Assembly (NCBI RefSeq): GCF_016656965.1
Contig: NZ_CP067977.1
Span: forward strand, 2,008,501 to 2,072,500
Source of the DNA: Brevundimonas vitisensis
GTDB lineage: Bacteria; Pseudomonadota; Alphaproteobacteria; Caulobacterales; Caulobacteraceae
Length of the DNA: 64,000 nt
Direction of reading: 5' to 3'
The position numbers and the translations under genes are program-made. Each line of letters begins with the position of its first letter. Position 1 is the first letter of the stretch. Below the pieces are notes generated by a model. It made no database searches. It saw nothing but the letters and a program-made list of their open reading frames with translations, and was not told where the DNA came from. This document shows positions 55,487 through 63,861 of this stretch, in pieces.

Positions 55487-57094
55487 TCATCGCCAGATGA
55501 TCCAGAGGCCGCTGAGGTTGGTCGGGCGAGTCTCGTCCCCGCCGGTAAAGCCGGTCCAGGTCGCACGGACGTCGCCCGTGGCGTTGGCGTCCTCGACGTA
55601 GCCGTTTCCGGCATCACCGTTGTTTTGGGACGGGATGGTGTGGTTGTGCGACTTCACCTCATCGGCCTGGGCCGAGCCAAAGACCCGGCCAGGATCAAGG
55701 CCTCGACCGTGGTCCCAGCCGCGCGGAAACTGCCCGCGCATGTCGGGGATGTTGAAGGTGGTCGCCCCGTCGCCGTCGCCGTAGGCCGTGCCGATTACCG
55801 CGAACAAGGCCGCGTCCGCTCCGACCCGGCTCAGCGCCCGGCCGTCGCACTCGTAGGCCCCGGCAGGCACCGCCTGGGTGGCGCGAAACACCATGTCGCC
55901 CCGGCGCTCGTCCTCGATCAGGGCGCGAGCGGCTGCCATCGTCTGGTCAATGAGGGCCTTGACCCGGCGCGGCGTCATGACGACGTCGGCTGCCTCACCG
56001 GCGAGGGCCTGCGGTTCGCTGGCCTCAGAGACGGTCAGCACCCGGTCGGCTGACAGATCGCCGCCCCCGGTGACCAGCCCGCCGCCGGTGACAGTCCTCG
56101 CCTTGTCTGCCTTCAGCGCCAGGCTGTTGGTCACGGTCGCGGCGAAGTTGGCATCGTCGCCCAGGGCGGCGGCCAGTTCGTCCAGAGTATTGAGTGCGCC
56201 GGGTGCGCCCGCGATCAGGGCGGCGATGGCCACAGCCAGACGACGCGGGGTGATGACCGTGGTCGCATCGACACCGGCCAGGGCCTCGGCATCGCTGGCC
56301 TCGGTCACGGTCAAGACCCGGTCGGCTGACAGATCGCCGCCGCCGGTGACCAGGCCCCCACCGGTGACGGTGCGTGCCTTGTCGGCCTTCAGGGCCTTGA
56401 CGGTCGCCAGACGCCGGGCGGTGATCGCCTTGGTGCCATCGACCCCGGCCAGAGCCTCGGCATCGCTGGCCTCGGTGACGGTCAGGACGCGGTCGGCCGA
56501 CAGGTCGCCGCCGCCCGCGACCAGGCCGCCGCCGGTGATCATCCGCACCCGGTCGGCCTTGAGCGCGGCGACCAACGCCAGGGTGACCGGGGTGATCGCC
56601 CGCGTGGCATCGACCCCGGCCAGGGCCTCGGCTCCCGTAGCCAGCTTGATCACCCCCATGATGGCTTCGGAGGCGGGCGGATTGGTCCAGCCTCCGCCAC
56701 TGAAGGCAACATTGCCCGCGAGCGCCGACAACAAGCGAATGACGGCGTCGAAGACGGCCCAGGACCGGGCGGTTTTTTCTAGCAGCGGTTCGGCTTGGCT
56801 GTAGGCGGCCAGCAGCACGCCAGTGTTCAGATAGACGCCTATCGAGCGGACGACATAGGTGTCCTGGGAGGCATCGACCGCCGCGACGTGGATAGTCTGG
56901 GCATCCACCACCTGGCCGGACACCGCGCCGACCCGCTTGAACTCGTCCGGGATGGCCGTCACAGCCGTGGTCACGTTGAAGGCGGTTGCGCTGATGCCGA
57001 TCTGGGCGATCACGGCGGCGCTGGCCCCGGTCGCCTGGGCATTCACCAGGGCAGCAAGCCCGGCCTGGGTGACGGTTAAGGACAGAGCGGTCAC
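55487..57094 (-). CDS. Phage tail fibre protein with three internal repeats and tail collar domain
   Basis: A P2 H-type fibre, 535 residues. N-terminal phage tail-collar fibre domain (VTALSLTVTQAGLAALVNAQ, DEFKRVGAVSG). The middle has three modules KADxxRxxTGGGLVxGGGDLSADRVLTV (given here as TGGGLV and GGGDLSADRVLTV). The C-terminal tail collar domain (about 420-535) has PAGAYECDGRALSR, YGDGDGATTFNIPDMRGQFP and SHNHTIP. Start GTG at 57094 lies 1 bp after the gene I stop. It binds the host surface. Confidence 0.88.
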   Translation of the reverse strand: MTALSLTVTQAGLAALVNAQATGASAAVIAQIGISATAFNVTTAVTAIPDEFKRVGAVSGQVVDAQTIHVAAVDASQDTYVVRSIGVYLNTGVLLAAYSQAEPLLEKTARSWAVFDAVIRLLSALAGNVAFSGGGWTNPPASEAIMGVIKLATGAEALAGVDATRAITPVTLALVAALKADRVRMITGGGLVAGGGDLSADRVLTVTEASDAEALAGVDGTKAITARRLATVKALKADKARTVTGGGLVTGGGDLSADRVLTVTEASDAEALAGVDATTVITPRRLAVAIAALIAGAPGALNTLDELAAALGDDANFAATVTNSLALKADKARTVTGGGLVTGGGDLSADRVLTVSEASEPQALAGEAADVVMTPRRVKALIDQTMAAARALIEDERRGDMVFRATQAVPAGAYECDGRALSRVGADAALFAVIGTAYGDGDGATTFNIPDMRGQFPRGWDHGRGLDPGRVFGSAQADEVKSHNHTIPSQNNGDAGNGYVEDANATGDVRATWTGFTGGDETRPTNLSGLWIIWR

Positions 57095-57095
57095 G

Positions 57096-57755
57096 CTATT
57101 GCTCCAGGAACAGGGTCGCGCCACCGGCGTCGATCACGGGATCGCCGTCGTCGGTGACGATGGTCAGGATCAGCGGTGGGCGCTGGGCGAACTCCATCCG
57201 GGCGTAGGCCATGGGCCGAACCGCCCCGACGACGTCGATGCCGCCGTCGAACCCCAGCGCCTGGGTCAGGGTGAAGTGACGGCTGCGGGGCTTGGCCTCG
57301 CTGACCTCGTCGATCAGCTCATCGACAAAGGCGGCGGCGGGCGGCGGGCCGTCCTCGGGGTCGATCGACAGGGTGACGCTGAAAGTGCCCGGCTCGCCCT
57401 TCGGCTCGGTCTGCCACCACTCGACCAAGTCCAGCTCGCCGCCGAAGGCCTGCGATCCCCCGACCAGCTCGATCACGTCCAGCACGGACTGGACGGTGCC
57501 GAGGCGGCGGGCCGTGATGATGGCGTCGCGCACGATCGCCCGGCGCACCGCCTCGGGCCAGTCGGCATTCCAAGTTCGGCGACCGACAGCCCACGCCAGC
57601 CACGGCAAGGTGTCCAGAGCGATGGTGTCGGCGTCCCAGGCGTCGCGGATCGGCGTCGGCAGCTCGTCGAGGCGGCGGGCCAGCGCGCGTTCGAGCGCGG
57701 CTTCCAGCGGCGTGGCATTAGGCGGCAGCAGGGTGCGTGGCTCACTCATCGACAC
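57096..57755 (-). CDS. Phage tail protein I (baseplate)
   Basis: A P2 gpI homologue of 219 residues. Typical blocks: LLPPNATPLEAALERALARR, DTLPWLAWAVGRRTWNADWP and GTVQSVLDVIELVGG. The C-terminal half is beta-rich. It overlaps the end of gene J by 14 bp, as in P2-like operons. Confidence 0.88.
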   Translation of the reverse strand: MSMSEPRTLLPPNATPLEAALERALARRLDELPTPIRDAWDADTIALDTLPWLAWAVGRRTWNADWPEAVRRAIVRDAIITARRLGTVQSVLDVIELVGGSQAFGGELDLVEWWQTEPKGEPGTFSVTLSIDPEDGPPPAAAFVDELIDEVSEAKPRSRHFTLTQALGFDGGIDVVGAVRPMAYARMEFAQRPPLILTIVTDDGDPVIDAGGATLFLEQ

Positions 57756-58635
57756 CCCCCGATGTCAGGGTGATCGCCGTGCAGAAGGCCGCCTGGGTGT
57801 CGTCACAGATGATGTTGGCGACCGGGCTGATCAGGTCCACCCGCATCACGCCCTCGACCGTCAGGGCGGCGTAGAGGCTGGACAGGTTGATGTCTCGGCC
57901 GAGGGTGTGCGCCTTGGTCACAAAGGCCTCGACCGACTGGCGAGCGGCCGTCATCACGACGCTTGGGTCTGGACCGGCATAGGTCCGGATCACCGCCTCG
58001 ACCTCATAAGGCGTCACGGTCGCCGACTGGACGGTGACGAAGTCGGCGAGCGGGCGGACGGTGGTGGCCGACAGGGCGGCTTCCACCTTGGCCAGCAGTT
58101 CGGGCGACGCCAGGCCGTCCTCGACGTGGGACAGGACAGTGACCACCACCTCGCACGGCGCGGGGCTTCCGGCGCTGGCATCCTTCACCTCGCCGTCCGC
58201 CGACAGGGCGTGGAACTCATAGGCCCCGGTAGGACCGGCGACGCTGAAGCCCTCCGGGGCCAGCACGAACCGGCGCAACAGGGCCTCGTCGGTCTCGTAG
58301 GTCGGGGCGATTCCGAGATCCGCATTCCCGGCATCGAGCACCAGGCGCTGGACGCCGTGCCGCAGGCTGATCTGATCCAGATCGGCTCCGGTCGCCAGGG
58401 CGGGCATGACGGCCCGAACCGCCTGGTTGACGTCGTTCGCCTTCAGCATCAACCGATAGGCAAAGGCCTGCCCGACTTTCACGAACAGGTCGCTTTCCAG
58501 CTCCAGCACCAGCGCGGCCTCGGGGGCCTCGGCGATGATGTCGGCCTTGACCTGCTCCCACAGGGCGGCGTGATCGATGACCTCGACGGCATCGGGCGGT
58601 GGCAGACGCGACAGATCGATCGTGGTGCGGGCCAT
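57742..58635 (-). CDS. Baseplate assembly protein J (gp47-like)
   Basis: A 297-residue baseplate wedge protein. Recognised blocks: MARTTIDLSRLPPPDAVEVI (start), DVNQAVRAVMPALATGADLDQ, TYETDEALLRRFVLAPEGFS and GAYEFHALSADGEVKDASA. The ATG at 58635 shares its A with the end of gene W. The longer open frame upstream is antisense-free but overlaps W, so it is not used. Confidence 0.9.
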   Translation of the reverse strand: MARTTIDLSRLPPPDAVEVIDHAALWEQVKADIIAEAPEAALVLELESDLFVKVGQAFAYRLMLKANDVNQAVRAVMPALATGADLDQISLRHGVQRLVLDAGNADLGIAPTYETDEALLRRFVLAPEGFSVAGPTGAYEFHALSADGEVKDASAGSPAPCEVVVTVLSHVEDGLASPELLAKVEAALSATTVRPLADFVTVQSATVTPYEVEAVIRTYAGPDPSVVMTAARQSVEAFVTKAHTLGRDINLSSLYAALTVEGVMRVDLISPVANIICDDTQAAFCTAITLTSGGVDE

Positions 58636-58994
58636 CAGATCAGCCCTTCCAGGCGGACCGAGCGACCGTTGATGTCGCAGATCAGATCGAGGCCGGCCGA
58701 ACCGTCCGCCGCTGCCTTGGTGACGATCACCCGCTTCAGGGTGACGCGCGGCTCCCACTGATAAATGGCCTCGGCGGTGTCGGCGACCAGGTCGGCCGTC
58801 GTCGCGGCGTTCAACGGCGCGCCCAGACGCTCGGCCGAGCGGCAGCCATAGGTCGGCCGCATAACCCGCGTGCCGATCGGGGTGGAAAGGATGTCGCGCA
58901 GCGACGCCAGCAGATGATCGAACCCGCTAAGGGTCGAACCATCGGCAGCCGAGGCTCCGACATAGTCGCTGAGAAGCCGGACCGGGGCGACCAT
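58635..58994 (-). CDS. Baseplate assembly protein W (gp25-like)
   Basis: A 119-residue GPW/gp25-family wedge protein. It contains the conserved SLRDILSTPIGTRVMRPTYG (about 31-50) and the acidic AIYQWEPRVTLKRV motif. It sits between V and J with 1-bp overlaps. Confidence 0.92.
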   Translation of the reverse strand: MVAPVRLLSDYVGASAADGSTLSGFDHLLASLRDILSTPIGTRVMRPTYGCRSAERLGAPLNAATTADLVADTAEAIYQWEPRVTLKRVIVTKAAADGSAGLDLICDINGRSVRLEGLI

Positions 58995-59602
58995 CAGACC
59001 GCCTTCACGCTGGCGGAACCGGCGGCGATCTTGCCCGCCACGACCGCGTCGCCGACCCGCGCCACGGGCTGGCCGCCCGCGCCGCCCAGATCAACCGGCC
59101 CGCGCAGGGTGATCTTGGACGCGACCAGCTCGGCGGGCGCGCCGCCCGCATCCAGGGTGATGCCGCCATCCTCGATCCGGATCGTCAGCACTCCGACCGA
59201 CAGGGACAGCTTGCCGCCCGCCGGGATGGCGATGGTCCGCGCCTTCTCGGCCGCGTCATAGGTATCGCTCGCGCCGTCGTGCCATTGTCCGATGACCGTC
59301 AGATGGGGCTCGCCTGACGCCTCGGGGAAGGCGTCGCAGGGCAGGCCGCGCAGGATCACGCCCACCGAAGGCTCGCCCGTTGGCGACAGCACGCAGACCT
59401 GTTCGCCCGTCACCGGCACCGACCAAACGCGCACGCTCCCGCTGGCCAGCTGAAACACCGGCAGGAAGTCGGACACCCAAGTGTCCTCGAACTGGACCCG
59501 CGCCAGGGTGGGCGGTCCGGGCTGGACCTGGGTGATCACTCCGAAGCGGATCAGGTTGGCCTGTCGGTTGGCACCGTCAGCGGCGGCAAAGGCGTCACTC
59601 AT
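58994..59602 (-). CDS. Baseplate assembly protein V (central spike)
   Basis: A P2 gpV-type spike of 202 residues. The OB-fold domain (about 12-110) has GVITQVQPGPPTLARVQFED and PVTGEQVCVLSPTGEPSVGV. The beta-helical tip (about 120-200) has IRIEDGGITLDAGGAPAEL and GDAVVAGKIAAGS. It pierces the outer membrane. The stop is shared with the W start. Confidence 0.9.
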   Translation of the reverse strand: MSDAFAAADGANRQANLIRFGVITQVQPGPPTLARVQFEDTWVSDFLPVFQLASGSVRVWSVPVTGEQVCVLSPTGEPSVGVILRGLPCDAFPEASGEPHLTVIGQWHDGASDTYDAAEKARTIAIPAGGKLSLSVGVLTIRIEDGGITLDAGGAPAELVASKITLRGPVDLGGAGGQPVARVGDAVVAGKIAAGSASVKAV

Positions 59603-60176
59603 CGCCGATCACCGTCACGGTCACGCCGTCGATCGGGCCGATGTAGGCGTCTTCATGGGCCGCGCCGGTCTCGGGATCGATGCCGACAAACATGGCCGAC
59701 AGCGGTCCGTCCGGCTCGCCCTCAGCTGGCCACAGCTGCACCCGCTGCGGGACGTTGATGCCCCACAGGGCGACACCCTTGCTCAAGGTCTCGTCGGAGA
59801 ACAGGTTCTGTCCATCCGCCGCGCCCGCCGGGAAGGCGAAGTCCAGACCCCAGCTGGAACCGGCGGCCAGCAGCACGATGGTCTCGACGGCCGCCATCGC
59901 CGCCGCATCGCGCGTCAGCCTGGCCCCGGCATCCCTGGTGACGACATAGACGGCCAGGCGGACTTCGCCGTCCCAAAAGGGTGCCGCGCCTTCATCCGAG
60001 ACGATCTCGCCCTTGCCCAAGCCCAGGATCGCCACCCGGATCGCCGGTGCCGTGGTCAGGAATCGGGACAGGTCGGCCGGGGCGAACCGGCCCAGGTGGC
60101 CCTCGACGCCGAAGGTCGGCAGGGCCGCCTTGATCGCATCGATCACGGCCTGGCGCAGGATCAGCAGCTGGCTCAT
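59595..60176 (-). CDS. Phage protein of Mu gp37 / DUF1834 type
   Basis: A 193-residue protein (MSQLLILRQAVIDAIKAALP, then DEGAAPFWDGEVRLAVYVVT). It has the size and position of Mu gp37 between the virion morphogenesis gene and the tail genes, and matches the DUF1834 pattern by eye. It probably belongs to the head-tail or tail completion module. The ATG at 60176 overlaps the gpG-like stop by 4 bp. Confidence 0.7.
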   Translation of the reverse strand: MSQLLILRQAVIDAIKAALPTFGVEGHLGRFAPADLSRFLTTAPAIRVAILGLGKGEIVSDEGAAPFWDGEVRLAVYVVTRDAGARLTRDAAAMAAVETIVLLAAGSSWGLDFAFPAGAADGQNLFSDETLSKGVALWGINVPQRVQLWPAEGEPDGPLSAMFVGIDPETGAAHEDAYIGPIDGVTVTVIGDE

Positions 60177-60631
60177 TGGGCCATCCCCTCGATCCAGTCG
60201 CCCATGGCTTCCTCGATCTGGGCGATATTGTCGGCCGACAGACCCAGATGCTGGCGAGCGGGCACGGCGGCCGGGCCGGGGGCCATGTCCTCGGTGCCGC
60301 CGAAGTTCAGCAGCGCGGCTTGGACCATGTTGGACCCGACGCGCAGTTCGTCGCCGGTCAGGTCCCAGGCATAGCTGTCGCGATAGGCCCCGCTGGCGAC
60401 CAGCAGGGTCTGGCCCTTCTTGCGGGTCTCGCCATAGGCCTTCGACCATGGAGCCCAGGGATCGCCGTCCGGGGTTTCGCGGATGTCGAACCGCTCGCGC
60501 GTCTGGCTCTCGATCAGGCCGCCGATATTGGCCAGGCCTTCGCCCAGGCGGCGGGCATCGCCCAGCCCGTTCAGACGCGCCAGCATCGGGGCCAGACCTT
60601 CTAGGTCCTGGGTGACATAGGCTCCCGACAT
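60173..60631 (-). CDS. Phage virion morphogenesis protein (Mu gpG-like)
   Basis: A 152-residue protein of the virion morphogenesis/tail completion family. The signatures DPWAPWSKAYGETRKKGQTL (about 57-76) and LLVASGAYRDSYAWDLTGDE, then ALLNFGGTED and PARQHLGLS are characteristic. It overlaps neighbours by 4 bp and 1 bp. Confidence 0.87.
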   Translation of the reverse strand: MSGAYVTQDLEGLAPMLARLNGLGDARRLGEGLANIGGLIESQTRERFDIRETPDGDPWAPWSKAYGETRKKGQTLLVASGAYRDSYAWDLTGDELRVGSNMVQAALLNFGGTEDMAPGPAAVPARQHLGLSADNIAQIEEAMGDWIEGMAQ

Positions 60632-61047
60632 CAGAAGCCCCGCAGCTGGTCGCGGGTGAAAATCTTGCCGCCGGTCGAGGACACGATGGGCTGGGGCCGC
60701 TCGCCTTCGGTGACGGCAGGCAGACCAAGGTTCATCTCGCCCTTGGAGATCGCCTTCAGGCTGGCGTGAGCCTGGTCTTCGCGGCGCTTCAGATCATCGG
60801 TCAGGCCGGTGGCGTCCGACGCCAGGCGCGCGATCGCGATGTCGCAGGCGATGTCGCGCAGCACCTCGGGAATCGTGGGCAGCGGCAGGGTGAACCGCAC
60901 CGACAGACGCGCATCGATCACCCCGTCCGCATGCGACAGCGCGCGCGCGACGGTCATCGCGTCGTCTTCGACGTCGGGCCGGGCGGCAAGCCGCTCGACC
61001 TGATCGGGTCCGAAGGCGGCGTTCAGATCGTCGCGCGTGGCATACAT
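60631..61047 (-). CDS. DUF1320 phage protein (Mu gp36-like)
   Basis: A 138-residue protein. The start MYATRDDLNAAFGPDQVERL and the RALSHADGVIDARLSVRFTL block, then PEVLRDIACDIAIARLASDA are the DUF1320 pattern. It is probably a head-tail connector. It shares single-base overlaps with its neighbours. Confidence 0.9.
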   Translation of the reverse strand: MYATRDDLNAAFGPDQVERLAARPDVEDDAMTVARALSHADGVIDARLSVRFTLPLPTIPEVLRDIACDIAIARLASDATGLTDDLKRREDQAHASLKAISKGEMNLGLPAVTEGERPQPIVSSTGGKIFTRDQLRGF

Positions 61048-61382
61048 CAGGCGTTTCCGCCCGTGGTCGCAGGCTTGGCCGTCTTGCCCTTGCGGGGCGC
61101 AGGCGCAGGCGCAGGCGCAGCGGCAGGGGCCGGGGCGGGCTCGGTGACGGGCGCGGGTTCGCCCGCCGGGGCCTCAGGCTCGGCCGTCAGCTTGGCGAAC
61201 TCCTGGCGCTCACCGGTCTCGCGGTTGACCAGGGCGATCGAGATCGCCGGGTCGGCCGCCAGCTTGTCCAGCTGGGCGTCGGTGATCTGGTCACCAGGAA
61301 CGACCACCTCGTCACGGTTCGAGCCGAACCGCACCCCGCCACGCGTATAGGGTGCGCGGCGGGATTTCAGGTGGACATCCAT
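61047..61382 (-). CDS. Small phage protein (Mu gp35/HI1506-like) with Ala-Pro tail
   Basis: A 111-residue protein. The N-terminal part (MDVHLKSRRAPYTRGGVRFG, ITDAQLDKLAADPAISI) fits gp35/HI1506. The C-terminal half is a low-complexity Ala-Pro repeat encoded by a GCAGGC simple repeat (about 61100-61125) ending in a basic tail. It may vary in length between strains. The ATG at 61382 is chosen because the longer frame overlaps gpT. Confidence 0.72.
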   Translation of the reverse strand: MDVHLKSRRAPYTRGGVRFGSNRDEVVVPGDQITDAQLDKLAADPAISIALVNRETGERQEFAKLTAEPEAPAGEPAPVTEPAPAPAAAPAPAPAPRKGKTAKPATTGGNA

Positions 61383-61402
61383 CTGATCGCGGGGGGCCAC
61401 GA

Positions 61403-62281
61403 TCAGCCGACCCACGGGGCTTCGACGATCTCGACGTCGTCGTAGTTGGTGTTGGTGTTGCCGCCCTCGACCAGCATGGCCTTGAACAGCTTCTTGGCCG
61501 CCGCGCGATTGCCCGGACCGACCACGATGATGGTCGGCCGCACGTTCAGGACGCCGCCTTCCTCGTTGCGCTGCGAGGTCATGGCCTCGAACGCCGCCTC
61601 GTAGTTCTCGGCGGTCAGGGCGGCCTTGGAGCCGAACGCCAGCTGCCAGAAGCCGAACCCGGCGGCGCGACGGCAATCAACGCCATAGACGAACTCGGCC
61701 GCATTGAAGACGTTTTCGTCGGTCAGGGCCGTCTTGGCGACGAACTCAGGCTTCTTGCGGTCCTGGAAGATCAGCGGCTTCAGCGGACGGCGGGTGTCCA
61801 GCAGATACCAGCCCTCACCGGCACCGGCCTGCATGTTGGAGACGAGGGTGTCGCCGACCGGGTGCTCCTCGTCGAAGAAGTTCTGCCCGTCATAACAGGG
61901 CGTGGTGAACCCGGCCTTCAGCAGGCCGAAGACCAGCTCGTCCGGATGTTCAGCCACGGTCTGGGCCATGCTGGCCATCATCGGCCCGTAGATGCCGAAC
62001 TCATCGTCCTCGATCGCCGTGCGCGGGACCGCGACGGTTTCCTCGTAGCTTTCGTTGACGATGGTGTAGCTGCTGGTCGACAGCCGCTTGACGATGCGGT
62101 CGCCGATCCACTTGCGCAGACCGGGCCAAGCGCCCAGCCAGCCATAGGTGTTGGACGACCGGGTCGAGGTGACACGGGTGGCGACCTTCTCCCAAAGCGG
62201 CTTCACGCCAGCGAGGCCGCCGTTGAAGTCGTTGCGGAAGCCCGTGTTCAGGGCCGCCAGTGCGGTTGCAGTCACTTGCAT
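61403..62281 (-). CDS. Mu-like major head subunit gpT
   Basis: The major capsid protein, 292 residues of the Mu gpT family. Blocks: LAALNTGFRNDFNGGL (start), TSTRSSNTYGWLGAWPGLRK, VNESYEETVAVPRTAIEDDE, DGQNFFDEEHPVGD and the C-terminal VVGPGNRAAAKKLFKA. It places the head module with Mu rather than P2. Confidence 0.92.
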   Translation of the reverse strand: MQVTATALAALNTGFRNDFNGGLAGVKPLWEKVATRVTSTRSSNTYGWLGAWPGLRKWIGDRIVKRLSTSSYTIVNESYEETVAVPRTAIEDDEFGIYGPMMASMAQTVAEHPDELVFGLLKAGFTTPCYDGQNFFDEEHPVGDTLVSNMQAGAGEGWYLLDTRRPLKPLIFQDRKKPEFVAKTALTDENVFNAAEFVYGVDCRRAAGFGFWQLAFGSKAALTAENYEAAFEAMTSQRNEEGGVLNVRPTIIVVGPGNRAAAKKLFKAMLVEGGNTNTNYDDVEIVEAPWVG

Positions 62282-62292
62282 GTCTTCAGCTC

Positions 62293-62736
62293 CTAGCGAC
62301 CAGGACCGACACGGACCCAAGCGCCCGCGTCTTCGAGGTCATCGACGATCCCGGCTCGCGCGCGGGTGTTGTTGGGGGAGGTCCGGGCCACCGTCTCGTC
62401 GTCGACGAGGAAGCAGGCCTTGCCGATGTCGGCGCGGGTCAGCGGGTCGGCACCCAGGTTGTTGAAGAAGAAGCAGCCTGCCCGCGTGGTGACGCGCACG
62501 TCGCCGTTGGCGGCACCGCCGGTGACGCCTTCCTCGGCGACGCCAACAACTTGGAGCGTGGCTGCATCGGCGGCCTTGGCTGCATTGTCCGCCCCGACGC
62601 CGGTGCGACCAGGCGCAGCCCAGCCAGCGGCCAGGACGACCAGCGCCCCGGCATGGATCACGGCCCCGGCCAGAACGGGGTGGGAATGTTGGCGCGCGCC
62701 GCGCTCCTGGACCTTGCGGCCTTGTGTCAGTGCCAT
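62293..62736 (-). CDS. Putative capsid decoration/cement protein
   Basis: A 147-residue protein between the head protease and gpT. The beta-rich pattern (GAVIHAGALVVLAAGWAAPG, VVGVAEEGVTGGAANGDVRV, ADIGKACFLVDDETVA) resembles capsid cement proteins of Mu-like phages. It has no known catalytic motif. Confidence 0.62.
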   Translation of the reverse strand: MALTQGRKVQERGARQHSHPVLAGAVIHAGALVVLAAGWAAPGRTGVGADNAAKAADAATLQVVGVAEEGVTGGAANGDVRVTTRAGCFFFNNLGADPLTRADIGKACFLVDDETVARTSPNNTRARAGIVDDLEDAGAWVRVGPGR

Positions 62737-62739
62737 GGC

Positions 62740-63786
62740 TTAGGACGCCTTCTGCTGAGTGGATTTGAAGGTGGCTTCGTCCTGGCCGAGCGCGCGGCAG
62801 ACAGCCCGCTCCTCATCGGTCAGGTTTGAGCCGGCCTTGGTCTCGATCGCCTTGTTCGCGGCTCGGCTCTCGGCCGCACCGACGATCACGGGCAGTTTGG
62901 GCACCAGCTGGTTGAACCGCTCCAGCCCGCCTTCCACCCGGCACATGGCGCGATAGTCGTCGGCCGAGTCCGGCGTGATCTTGCCCGCGTCCTGGGCCGC
63001 GCTGATCGCGGTCTCGATCGCCTTCTCGTGTTCGGCCGCGTCACGCGCCTTGAGCGCGGCCTCTGCCGTTTCGGCGCGGTTGATGGCGGCGGTCAGGTCG
63101 GCGCGCGGCGCATAGCTGGTCAGGTCCACGCTGCCGGGTCGATTGGCAGCCTTCGCCTCGGTCACGGCGGTGACGATCTCCGCCTCCGTCGCGGTGGCCG
63201 CCAATCCGAGGACGGCGGCCAGTTGGGTTGCGATGCTCAAGGTTTTCTCCGGGGGCTCGCGGTGAGGCTGATCCGTGCCCACGCCGTCGGATTGACGGTT
63301 CAAGGCCGTGAGCAGCAGGTTCGGGGTGTTGGTCAGGGCGACGCTCAGCAGACGGCGGATCACGCCGGTCAGCTTGTCGAAGGCGAAGACGGGAGAGACG
63401 AACCGATATTCGGGCGGCTTGCCCTGGACGGCGGCGCGGCCACGGACGGTCCAGTTCACACGGCCCCAGATCGAGCCGCCTTCGCGGACCATCAGCTCCT
63501 CGATCCAACCGGCAGCCGGGGCATCCAGGCCCAGCGGCGCGCGCACCTCGGTCGAGTGCTCCCAATCCAGCGGCATGGGATGGCTAGCCACCGGGGTGTC
63601 GGCCACCACCTGCTCGGGCGAGGGATTGATCCAGGCGCGGCCATCGCGGCCGATGACGTCGAACCCGGCCGGGATCAGCTCGATCCAGTCGGGGGCGTCG
63701 CCTTCGTCGTTCAGGGCGATCTGCTGGACGCCGGTCGCCAAGGTGGCCGGTTCGATGTCAGAAGGGGTGGACGAACGCTTGTTCAT
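62740..63786 (-). CDS. Mu-like phage head maturation protease (gpI) with scaffold domain
   Basis: A 348-residue protease-scaffold protein. The N-terminal protease domain (about 20-165) has PMPLDWEHSTEVRAPLGLDA and PEYRFVSPVFAFDKLTG, the Mu I blocks. The C-terminal part (about 200-348) is coiled and Ala/Glu-rich (AAINRAETAEAALKARDAAE), matching the scaffold. An internal start would yield scaffold alone, as Mu Z does. The ATG at 63786 follows GGGG. Confidence 0.88.
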   Translation of the reverse strand: MNKRSSTPSDIEPATLATGVQQIALNDEGDAPDWIELIPAGFDVIGRDGRAWINPSPEQVVADTPVASHPMPLDWEHSTEVRAPLGLDAPAAGWIEELMVREGGSIWGRVNWTVRGRAAVQGKPPEYRFVSPVFAFDKLTGVIRRLLSVALTNTPNLLLTALNRQSDGVGTDQPHREPPEKTLSIATQLAAVLGLAATATEAEIVTAVTEAKAANRPGSVDLTSYAPRADLTAAINRAETAEAALKARDAAEHEKAIETAISAAQDAGKITPDSADDYRAMCRVEGGLERFNQLVPKLPVIVGAAESRAANKAIETKAGSNLTDEERAVCRALGQDEATFKSTQQKAS

Positions 63787-63819
63787 GGCCCCATGATCGG
63801 GGCGTCGGCAGGCTCATCC

Positions 63820-63841
63820 GACCCCGAAAGGTTTCGGGGTC
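63820..63841. promoter_or_regulatory. Perfect 22-bp palindrome between divergent phage genes
   Basis: GACCCCGAAA-GG-TTTCGGGGTC is a perfect inverted repeat in the 75-bp gap between the protease (minus) and a + strand gene. A second stem GCCCC / GGGGC (63788-63803) is next to it. It may be an operator or a bidirectional terminator. Confidence 0.5.
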
Positions 63842-63861
63842 AGAGAGACACAGGGGTCCAG

